The notes under the pieces were generated by a model that had not been told where the DNA came from, searched no databases, and saw only the letters and a list, made by a program, of their open reading frames with translations. Positions 55,563 through 64,000 of a stretch of 64,000 nucleotides of DNA are shown piece after piece. The stretch's first letter is position 1; each line of letters opens with the position of its first letter. The translations under genes were made by a program, and so were the position numbers. This stretch comes from Bombardia bombarda (Eukaryota > Ascomycota > Sordariomycetes > Sordariales > Lasiosphaeriaceae): contig JAULSR010000002.1 of the NCBI GenBank assembly GCA_030512295.1, positions 4,588,001 to 4,652,000 on the forward strand, given 5' to 3'.

Positions 55563-57283
55563 AGGACTGAGAGCCGGAGGGCATGTCTATGAGCATTTTG
55601 GGATGTACGGCAAGGAGAGCGGGGGGGGGAGCACGTATGACAAGGTTGAGATGGATTGCCGGTGAAGCTTGGGAGGAGGATATTTTTCAATTAGTCATTT
55701 GCTGAAGACGCTATCCCCTCATCACATGGATGGACAGAAGGATTACATACCCCTACACAGATGTTTTTTAACAAGTCAGAACATGAAATCAGTATCCTGG
55801 ATAAACCAGTCATTGATCAGAAAAACGCTTTATTACCCAGGGAGGTAACTTGCTGAAGCATGGGTGTCGGCGGTCTTGGGGAAACTGTCATCTTCTCACG
55901 TAGCTGTGACACATAGTTCAAATCATCATGATTGAAGTTGTGTGAATAGGGGTTCGGCTTGACGGTGGTGTGCTAGATCTAAAAAGGTATTAGCGTTGTT
56001 GACTGGTCGACTAGCCCCTTTTCAACATTACTCTGAATACAAAAGGAAGATGCATCCCCTTGATGTTTAGCTAATACCGTTCAGATAAATTGTTTAAAGT
56101 GAGTAACCTGCTCCCTTGTTTGAATCGTGACGAAGGACCTAGAAGCTGCACATGGATTTGGAATACTCTTTGATGATAGATGAGGCTTGCATCACGAGGA
56201 TAACACACCCGTTACAAACACATTTAACACCAACTCTGCTTTTCGCACTGATGTCAATTGTGCCGGAGGAGGACCGAAAGTTCCATGCGCACACCTCCAA
56301 CCGAGCATTAGTATTGAGGAGTTGTTTGAAGACTTGTGAGGGCATATGCAGCCTTCGGTGCCGACGACGAGTCTCCTAAGCAGCAGGAGGACACGCAAAA
56401 TACTACCTAGTAGATGAGGTAGTGATGGGAATACCACGGCGGTATCAAGATTCCGACTCCACGATTTGAGTTTGCTGGGACAGGAGCATAGTATACTGCT
56501 GTCGACGTCCCAGCCAGGCACCAGACGTTGGTTGATAGAGTCAATAACCACGCAGCTCGCTTGCATCGTCGGCTAACGAGCGAGAGTGAGGTTGACGGCG
56601 GTTAACAGCGGCCTCATTCTCTATCACTCATATAGACAAGCTCAAGTAGGCTCTGTACGCGTGATTGAGCAAGATAGTATCGTTGTTCGGGAAAACTCGT
56701 TGTCCGGCCAGTGGTTCGTTCATCAAGTCCGAGCTGCATGTATTCGCAGCATTCCATGCCCTGTTCCGTTTTAGTCTGGGACACCTTCCGTTCTAGAAGA
56801 AGAAGGACCAAAAGCGGACGTATATTAGGATATAGTACTCAGCCAAACGCAGGCCGTTGCCGCAAAAGCAAAAGTCGCAATTTCTTGTCGTACATGTGTT
56901 CATGTGTTATAGTAGATAGGATAAAAGTGCCGGCTGCCGCCCTGGCGAAAGGTGGCCCGGCCCGGAAGATTTCCCCTCTCCACTTCAATCCCCCCTGCAA
57001 ATAATGTTGGCGAGGGATACTCTACGAAGAACCAATTAGCCTGCAATGTACATTCTCATACCATCATCCATCGACAATAATGCGACAAGAACCTTGTTGC
57101 CTGCCAGTCAGGTATTCCGGCCGGCAGAAAAAAGAAAAACCCTGAATTGCATCGTTACTATCCCTAGACTCCGAAAATGGGATATATGATGAGCATCGCG
57201 CCGCTGGTTTGTTTTGGAGATTGAAGAGCCAGGAACTCGAAGTCGACGCTTGGATCAATCCCCCGTTCAGAAATCCACCAAAA
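55563..57283. other. Gene-poor interval upstream of second peroxidase gene
   Basis: About 1.7 kb. A 124-codon frame on the minus strand (56192-56566) lacks domains and a promoter-like context. The last ~120 bp is the peroxidase leader. Confidence 0.55.
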
Positions 57284-58243
57284 ATGCATGTCGCTCTAGG
57301 ATCTGTTTGGCTTCTTGCCACGGCGGTGGTGGCTGTTCCCGTCAAGGACCACCCGTTCAAGGCCCCGGGGAAGGGTGACCGTGAGTTACTGCTCTACTAC
57401 TTTGTTGGAGCTATGCTGATCACCCATGATCATCACCACCAGTCCGCAGCCCGTGCCCTCTCCTCAACTCGCTCGCCAACCACGGCTATCTCCCCCGCAA
57501 CGGGCGCAACATCTCGTCCGAGCAGTTCTACACGGGCCTCGCTGATGCTGTAAACCTGGAGCGCGCCCTGGGCGACGGCCCCATCGCTGGCGCCATCTCG
57601 ACCTCGACAACCGGGCTCCCCGACACAGCCAACCTGAACGACATGGCCAAGCATGCTCAAAGTATGTTGTATTTCACACCCAAGATCAATCAGTCAAATG
57701 GTACCTGACATACCTATTCAAGTCATCGAGCACGACGGCAGTCTCAGCCGCGCCGACACCTACTTTGGCGACGCCAACAGCTTCAACTTGTCGGTCTGGC
57801 GCCAGACCAAGGCCTACTTCCGCACCCCGCTCATCACCATTGCGCAGGCCGAGCAGGCCCGCCAGGCCGCCGTCCGCAACGCCCAGCGCACCAACCCCGA
57901 GTTCTCCCTCGCCGACGGCGAGAAGACCATCAGCGTGCTCGAGACCGCCCTGTACCTGTACATGTTTGGCAATGGGACCAACGGATTTGCCAATAGGAGA
58001 TGGACCGAGATTCTGTTTGGTGAGTTTGAGCAGCAATTTTTTTTTTTTTTTTTTTCCGTATATGTTGCATCAGGGGGGGCTGACCACCGACCATGTACAG
58101 AGGAGGAGCGCCTTCCTTTCGAAGAGGGCTACGCGAGGCCCAAGACCCCGATGAATCTCCCCGATCTCTTGGTCATTGCTGGAAAGCTCAATGCGGTCAA
58201 TGTCACGGCTGGTGGCATCTATGGCCGTCACCACTTGTTCTAG
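57284..58243 (+). CDS. Secreted heme-thiolate peroxidase, chloroperoxidase-like (copy 2)
   Basis: Four exons: 57284-57380, 57443-57661, 57723-58019 and 58101-58243, all introns phase 1; 251 aa. The start is chosen because it opens a clean signal peptide (MHVALGSVWLLATAVVAVPV). Exon 2 carries RSPCPLLNSLANHGYLPRNG with the heme-ligand Cys near 37, exon 3 IEHDGSLSRAD (EHD near 108-110) and VLETALYLYMF, and exon 4 EEERLPFEEGYARPKTPM. It shares every intron position and phase with copy 1 (1401-2468) and is similar throughout, but copy 2 has a shorter N-terminus and a longer C-terminus (NVTAGGIYGRHHLF). The third intron contains a run of about 20 T. Role: H2O2-dependent oxidation or halogenation outside the cell; substrate unknown. 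Confidence 0.9.
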
Positions 58244-61200
58244 AAAGTGGGTGGTGTATGTTGCGTGTATGGGGGTGGAGAGAAAAGGGGGGGCAAATCG
58301 AATTGTGATCCTCTATCAATTAATGGCATCTATGTTTGCATAACTTAAAACAAAATCTACATGTCTATTCACATTTCAATCAATGCTCTCGTGAGTTGAA
58401 ACAGCAGCCCTATCTTTTCCTTGTGGTTATTCATGTCTACTGTGTCTGAGCTCGATCACGCTATGTTCACTGAACTGCTCAGGACTCTGAAGCTATGGCC
58501 CAAAAGATTTGTAATTCCTCCCATCTAACTGGCAGGAAAAGACTCCGAGGTAGCATCCGGTACCTTTCTCCAATATCGCCCATCCCATGTCCTCATCTAT
58601 GTCATATTTCCAACAAGCAATGACGAGACATCTTTAAACCGCCATCCTGCCGTCATCAACGAAGTAGAAGACTATACGCTGTATAAATGTGGGGTAAAAG
58701 ACGGCTGGATCGTGGGGTTGTGGGAGCCCCGGAATATCGGGCAGATTGCCATGCAGCTGCACGCAATTCATTTCCGCCTATTGGGTGTGGCCTGCAATCT
58801 CAGTTTGGCGATAAGGCTAGGCGGAGTGCCGGAGTTTGCAATGGCGGGTTGGGTTGGGCTTCCACGTGGATCTCTGACACTTTGGCACTTGGAAGCGCGG
58901 GGCGCAATCCCACCCCCTTCCCAAAACGGTGGATGGAAACTCAAGCCACCGAAGGCGACCCTCCTCTTCGCCTGGAAGGACCGAGAGTCGGGAAGCTGGG
59001 ACACTGCCGTGTAAACGAGGACGTCGAGGTTCCATTCGATTACCAGTATGGGGCATTACATGGAAATGCTGGCTGGCAGCAACCTCAGCACTACCACCCA
59101 GAGGTTGGTTGCTAGACTTCTTGTTCATCGTCTCTACATTTGGTCAATGTACCGCGCCGAGAGATCTGTTATAAGACGAGTTCCCCCCTCGACTTACGGT
59201 GAGGAAAATAAGCTTCACTAACAGCGAGTCTATCCATGGTACCTGTTAGATGCCTGCGATAGATGGCGGAAGGTGTGACCCACGTCGGAACGCTTGATAA
59301 AGACATGGAAACCTATGGGTGATGATGGTGGGGCGAGACTTATTCCTCCATGCTGTACTTGCCTTTCCCGCCCGTCCGGCCACACCTGCCTACCCGCCTG
59401 CACTCTTCACCTTTACCAAAGTGCACGCTTCACAGACGCTGACAGAACGTGATCCTGCTATTGGTCTCTCGAAAAAAAACAGGTAAAGGACCTCGAGAGG
59501 ACGGCACTATATTGCGCGGTATTGAGCACAATAAACCATCATCTGACTGCGATCCTTCTGCGTGTATATAACCCCTCCAGGGTTCAATTCCAAATACTGC
59601 GTTCGACATTTCGTCCCCGAACTCGATGGCCATGGATGTACTGTCGTGTTCTGGTGGACGCCATATGCTACAGAGATAGGGGGCTTGTTTACGGTCACTG
59701 CCAGTGGAAGCCCCCTACCTGGGTCGGCTAGTCAACAACCTACGCTAAGACCAGTTTGGTTCTAGCACTTGCATCCATTGCGGCCAGTCCCCAACCCCTA
59801 TTATGGCTACACTGGCTGACCTACAACGTCCACTAGACCGAGATTATTGCCGCGAATACGAAGCCGTCATCACGACAATACCCAGATCCTACGGGGGCAG
59901 AAGAATGTGAAATGGCATATCTAGGTCTAGAGAGTGGGCGAGTTTATAGTGTGGTGCAGCGAGCAAAGAATCACGCCCAACGCCTATACTTGGGCGGTAG
60001 TGGCGGTGCTGACAATGTCGAGGGAAAAGATGTTGGTCATGGTCGAGTGAAATTTCCTATCGCGAGAACATCATGACCCTCCCAAAGCCCCCTAGCCCCC
60101 TCCCTTGATGAGCTCCCTTCCTCATTCACCCATTTCCGCGAAAAAGGCAAAGGGAAAAAAAAGAGGAATTGCGAAACATCAATGGGTTTATTCCCTCTCA
60201 AATGGCCAAGGAACAAGATCGTGTGCTGTTCCCAAATAAGTCAGCAAAGCGTGTCCATAAGAGAAAGGTCGGTAAGACTGACCTGATTTTTATCCAGCCT
60301 ACAAATGTGAGTTGATGGGAACATGAACACGAAAGGTGTCGCTAAAAAAACCGTTGAGTTCTGGACGCGCCAACTTCCGGATGGGTACCCAGGAGTCCAA
60401 TCGAAGCTTGTACAGGCCGGGTTTGGTGGGCATCAGGTTTTGGAAAGTGAAGGCTACCCTCGGAAGGTCACAGTTGGCAAAATGCAAAATCTGTTCATGT
60501 GTTGGCTGGGGTGGTTTTCGGCGGCTGGATATCGATGCTGACTTGGATTGCCGGCATCAAGGAGATCGGGGCGGGAGGGGGCTCTGTGGTCAGAATGTCG
60601 CTCATCTTGTCGTTCTGGGCCGATTGCTCTGAAGCCATGCTGTGTTTTCCGACTTGAAGAAAATTGAGGACAGATGTTTGAAGATCATGCAGTGTTTTCG
60701 TGTAAATGTTCAGGGAAGGATGGGAAGTGAAACATCCAGTGCGCCTCCCGTGGCATACCAGGTCCAGGAGGTCGTTAGCGAGTGCCTCTCCATAGTCCCA
60801 CTTAGTAACAAGTCATCCAACTGTCTTGGGTATCACATCACGATTTCAGCCAACCAGCACTCTGCCCTAAGCGCTAGATTCACCGAATATCTACCACTCT
60901 TGCCAATCACATTTCTGTGTCATAAATCTGTCAAGATCACAACCAGTATTAAATGTAGTATAGTGATCAAGGCCGTATGCCACTTAACCCCGTGTAGGCT
61001 TAAGTTACCCAAGCTACTAGGCTATATGTGCCCAGTTTCGCTATCCACTTTCTGTTGTTCCGAGAAAAAAACCAATACAAAAACGTTACTGCCACACCTC
61101 GTAAGATGGGAACACTCGGTGCTGATGAACATTGAAACTCCTAGGTATGGTAAAGATGACTCTACAAATCAGCTTTGACGTCCTATAGCGGTATAAAAAC

Positions 61201-61290
61201 GAGCCATATCTATATTAACAACACTTACCCACGCTGACGAGAGCTGTTGGTTGTCTTCCCTGGTTGCGCGGTCTTCGTCTGGGGAGGGGT
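58244..61290. other. Long gene-free interval
   Basis: About 3 kb. The largest frames are 58687-59115 (142 codons, plus) and 60642-61178 (178 codons, plus), neither with domains, signal peptide or convincing codon bias. No repeats of note. It may hold regulatory DNA or decayed elements. Confidence 0.5.
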
Positions 61291-61701
61291 TTATTTCTTG
61301 ACGGTAAACTCACGAGAGTAGACCGTTTGTTGAACAACCCACTCATCTTCATTACGGTCTGTGTTGTGAACCGCCCCTAAGTGGAAGGCGAACTTATAGG
61401 TGCCGGGTGTGTCGATAGAAAGACGTGAAAAGTCAAGAGTTCCGTGAGAAACGAACCGACCACAGTTCTGTTCTTCTGTTCTCTCATGATCTGCACCGAA
61501 ATCTTGGCCGCTAGATAACCGATTCGTCACGATGTCGTTATTTTTTGAATCGATCAGTGCAACAGAGCATCTCGGTTGCCAGTCTAGAAGCGCTTGGCCA
61601 TGGCTGAGACGCACTTTGAGGGTGGGTGCTGGATCAAGGAGCGTGCCAGAAAAGCACTCTGTCGGTGGCTGATTTTGGACAGTGACACTAATTTCGTTCA
61701 T
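61291..61701 (-). CDS. 136-aa protein of unknown function, possibly a beta-sandwich
   Basis: An intact single-exon frame with a TATA-like element about 125 bp upstream. The sequence starts MNEISVTVQNQPPTECFSGT, has alternating hydrophobic strands (TLKVRLSH, CSVALID) and ends with GTLDFSRLSIDTPGTYKFAF and QTVYSREFTVKK. The last part recalls the strand pattern of velvet-domain or similar immunoglobulin-like folds (a rule-like G-T-Y-K-F-F motif), but the resemblance is weak and the velvet DNA-binding core is not visible. It has no signal peptide. I would treat it as a probable gene of unknown role. Confidence 0.55.
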   Translation of the reverse strand: MNEISVTVQNQPPTECFSGTLLDPAPTLKVRLSHGQALLDWQPRCSVALIDSKNNDIVTNRLSSGQDFGADHERTEEQNCGRFVSHGTLDFSRLSIDTPGTYKFAFHLGAVHNTDRNEDEWVVQQTVYSREFTVKK

Positions 61702-62152
61702 TTTGTTGTTGTTTCGGGGCTTGGTTTCTTAGTGGTGTCTTTGGTTTGGTTTTTGTTCAAGGGAATCGGTGCTTTCGCTGTTGTAGAGTAGGTATTTGAC
61801 AGTTGGCACTGGGATTGATGACATATTTATACTTTGACTAGGAACGTTTATTATTCATTGGCTTTCAATGTCCAACAAAAGAATAACAAGACTGCAATCA
61901 CATGATGCATCCTCAAAAACAACATTAGGTTATGGCTTGCTAATGATTGGCCAGCCAAGCCCCTGCCAAAAGCTGAGAGGTGTGGTGGGGCGCAAACATG
62001 GCAGAATTCCTCTCCGCCAAAATTTTCGGAGCCACTCACAGTCTGAAGGCAATCCATTCTGGCCTCACAACAAACAAACAAGCTACCATAACTGCCGCCT
62101 GGATAACTCGAGCCGTTTCCGTTTCAGGCTCCACCAGAAAGACAACAAGAAG
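61702..62152. other. Divergent promoter region of the 136-aa gene and DBP4
   Basis: About 450 bp. Contains the TATA-like element for the minus-strand gene and an AAAATTTT core (about 62016-62023) upstream of DBP4, similar to the RRPE motif of ribosome-biogenesis genes in yeast. Confidence 0.45.
61824..61831 (-). promoter_or_regulatory. TATA-like element upstream of the 136-aa gene
   Basis: TATAAATA on the minus strand, about 125 bp from the start codon at 61701. Confidence 0.4.
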
Positions 62153-64000
62153 ATGGCACCAGGTGGCGGTGGCGCAAAGAGCGGGGGGACGAAGCGCAAG
62201 GCGTCCGACAAGGCAAAGACGACAGAGGCAAAGACGCTGAAGAGGAAACGAGAGCAAGACGAACTCGACAAGCTGCGCAAGGCCACCGACCTCCTCGACC
62301 CCAAATCCGCCGACCTCAAGAACTTCAAAGACCTCCCCCTCTGCGAGCCAACAGCCGCCGGACTGCGCGCCTCCCACTTCGAGGTCCTGACCGACGTCCA
62401 ACGCTCCGCCATCCCCCTGGCCCTCAAGGGCAAAGACATCCTCGGCGCCGCCAAGACAGGCAGCGGCAAGACCCTCACATTCCTCATTCCCGTGCTCGAG
62501 AAGCTCTACCGCGCCCAATGGACCGAACTGGACGGCCTCGGCGCCCTCATCATCGCCCCCACACGCGAGCTCGCTGTGCAGATCTTCGAGGTCTTGCGCA
62601 AGATCGGTCGGAAACACAGCTTCTCCGCTGGTCTGGTCATCGGAGGCAAGAACCTGAAAGAGGAGGCTGAGCGCTTGGGGCGCATGAACATCTTGGTCTG
62701 CACGCCCGGTCGCATGCTGCAGCATCTCGACCAGACCGCTGGCTTCGACGTGGACAACTTGCAGATTCTGGTGCTGGACGAGGCTGATCGCATCATGGAC
62801 ATGGGCTTCCAGTCCGCCGTTGACGCCCTCGTACAACATCTTCCCAAAAACAGACAGACGCTGCTTTTCAGCGCCACACAGAGCAAGCGGGTTTCAGATC
62901 TGGCGAGACTGAGCTTGAAGGACCCCGAGTACGTTTCTGTACACGAAGAAGCCGCTTCGGCAACCCCCACAAACCTCCAGCAACACTATATCGTCACGCC
63001 ACTTCCAGAGAAGCTCGATACCCTCTGGGGCTTCATTCGCTCCAATCTCAAGAGCAGGATTATTATCTTCCTCTCCTCAGGCAAGCAGGTCCGCTTTGTC
63101 TTCGAGAGTTTCAAGCGCATGCAGCCGGGAATCTCCCTCCTCCACCTTCACGGTCGGCAAAAACAAGTTGCCCGTATGGAGATCACCAGGCGCTTCGCTA
63201 GCGCGCAGCACGCCTGCCTGATCGCCACCGACGTCGTTGCGCGTGGTGTCGATTTCCCCTCCGTCGACTGGGTCATCCAGGTCGACTGCCCCGAGGACGC
63301 CGACACATATATCCACCGTGTCGGGCGAACAGCAAGATACGAGAGCAAGGGCCGCGCCGTTTTGTTCCTCGACCCAAGCGAAGAGGCCGGCTTCATTAAG
63401 CGCCTCGAGCAAAAGAAGGTCACCGTACAAAAAGTCCACGTCAAGGAGAAGAAGAAGACCAGCATCACCGGTGAGCTGCAGAGGCACTGCTTCGAGGGAC
63501 CCGACCTCAAATACCTCGCCCAGAAAGCATTTATCTCCTACACTCGCTCCATCCATCTCCAAAAAGACAAGGAGGTCTTCAAGCTCGACAAGCTCGACCT
63601 CGACGGCTTTGCCAAGAGCATCGGTCTCGCCGGTGCCCCTCAAATCAAGTACCAGAAGGGCGAGGACGTCAAGAGGCTAAAGAACGCCTCCCGCGAGGCC
63701 ATCTCCAGTGGCTCCGACGACGAGGACGGCGACCTCAGCGGCGCGCCAAAACCCAAGAAGCAGGACGAGGTCCGCACCAAGTACCAAAAGATGGCCGAGC
63801 GCCAGAACCAGGACGTCCTCTCGAGCCATTACCGCAAGCTCCTCGGCGACGACAACGACAAGGACGACGGCGACGATGACGAGGACGACTTCCTCTCGGT
63901 CAAGCGCGTCCTCGACGACGACGACCTCGCCACGGCCGGCGTAGACACGCACATGCCTAAGGTGATCAAGCTCGGCAACAGCGAGCTCATAATCGACTCG
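62153..64000 (+). CDS. DBP4: DEAD-box RNA helicase DBP4 (HCA4), 3' end beyond the window
   Basis: 616 codons are open without a stop to the window edge, in one exon. Motifs in order: Q-motif region (FKDLPLCEPTAAGLRASHFE...), Walker A AAKTGSGKT (99-107), PTRELAVQI, TPGR, VLDEAD (207-212), SATQ, the helicase C-domain with ATDVVARGVDFP and HRVGRTAR, then the DUF4217-type extension (LQRHCFEGPDLKYLAQKAFI, SYTRSIHLQKDKEVF). This extension and the family's acidic, Lys-rich tail (SSGSDDEDGD, DDNDKDDGDDDEDD) single out Dbp4/Hca4. In yeast it releases U14 snoRNA from pre-rRNA during 18S synthesis in the nucleolus. The basic N-terminus (GTKRKASDKAKTTEAKTLKR) fits nucleolar targeting. The missing C-terminus should be about 150-200 residues. 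Confidence 0.95.
   Translation, partial: MAPGGGGAKSGGTKRKASDKAKTTEAKTLKRKREQDELDKLRKATDLLDPKSADLKNFKDLPLCEPTAAGLRASHFEVLTDVQRSAIPLALKGKDILGAAKTGSGKTLTFLIPVLEKLYRAQWTELDGLGALIIAPTRELAVQIFEVLRKIGRKHSFSAGLVIGGKNLKEEAERLGRMNILVCTPGRMLQHLDQTAGFDVDNLQILVLDEADRIMDMGFQSAVDALVQHLPKNRQTLLFSATQSKRVSDLARLSLKDPEYVSVHEEAASATPTNLQQHYIVTPLPEKLDTLWGFIRSNLKSRIIIFLSSGKQVRFVFESFKRMQPGISLLHLHGRQKQVARMEITRRFASAQHACLIATDVVARGVDFPSVDWVIQVDCPEDADTYIHRVGRTARYESKGRAVLFLDPSEEAGFIKRLEQKKVTVQKVHVKEKKKTSITGELQRHCFEGPDLKYLAQKAFISYTRSIHLQKDKEVFKLDKLDLDGFAKSIGLAGAPQIKYQKGEDVKRLKNASREAISSGSDDEDGDLSGAPKPKKQDEVRTKYQKMAERQNQDVLSSHYRKLLGDDNDKDDGDDDEDDFLSVKRVLDDDDLATAGVDTHMPKVIKLGNSELIIDS

Noticed and set aside
56192..56566. 124-codon minus-strand frame
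   Set aside because: No promoter context or family resemblance in a decayed-looking region.
60642..61178. 178-codon plus-strand frame
   Set aside because: No domain, signal or codon bias, and it ends next to the minus-strand 136-aa gene. It could be a gene, but nothing supports it.

Overview
The window is nuclear DNA of a filamentous ascomycete (Pezizomycotina; gene content looks sordariomycete, genus not determinable by eye). The signs are short spliceosomal introns (about 50-260 nt, nearly all GT-AG), Zn2Cys6 and velvet-era regulatory style, GH55/GH43 secreted hydrolases, heme-thiolate peroxidases, a HeLo-NACHT NLR, an intron-bearing tRNA-Ser, and single-copy eukaryotic housekeeping genes (QCR10, MED4, ALG10, LCP5, DBP4, a TM9 protein). 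All gene models below were assembled by hand from frame, splice sites and family resemblance; intron phases were checked to add up.

Layout. 0-3 kb: the 3' end of an unidentified protein (possibly a transcription factor) and a four-exon chloroperoxidase-like gene (minus). 3.6-12.2 kb: a giant nine-exon secreted fusion (GH55 beta-1,3-glucanase, Ser/Thr-rich linker, subtilisin-like protease domain, Cys-rich tail; 2066 aa), then a secreted DUF1996 protein. 12.8 kb: tRNA-Ser(GCU). 13-14 kb: a decayed cytochrome P450. 14.6-21.2 kb: a YTP1-like membrane protein, an M20 amidohydrolase and a Zn2Cys6 factor, all minus. 24-30.5 kb: a HeLo-NACHT NLR and a divergently transcribed ankyrin/AAA+ ATPase. 31.2-35.1 kb: a secreted GH43 enzyme and an SRPK-like kinase with a frameshift. 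35.4 kb: a 261-bp foldback element (MITE-like). 37.3-50.3 kb: a conserved housekeeping block (small conserved protein, ALG10, QCR10, MED4, TM9/EMP70, LCP5, a flavin monooxygenase). 50.3-62 kb: a gene-poor, more AT-rich accessory stretch holding a small two-exon unknown gene, a 60-aa Cys-rich protein, a second chloroperoxidase-like gene and a 136-aa unknown protein. 62.2 kb to the end: the helicase DBP4, running off the edge.

How the genes relate. The secreted products (two peroxidases, GH55-subtilase, DUF1996, GH43) suggest a saprotrophic or host-associated lifestyle attacking glucan and hemicellulose. The two peroxidases, 55 kb apart and in opposite orientation, share all three intron positions and phases and are clearly paralogues. 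LCP5 and DBP4 both serve U3-dependent 18S rRNA processing. The divergent NLR / ankyrin-AAA+ pair is the best candidate for an uncharacterised two-gene system, probably in allorecognition or innate-type immunity.

Quality caveat: three otherwise well-conserved genes (kinase, TM9, flavin monooxygenase) each carry an apparent one-base deletion, two of them in C/G runs, so assembly indels are a serious possibility.
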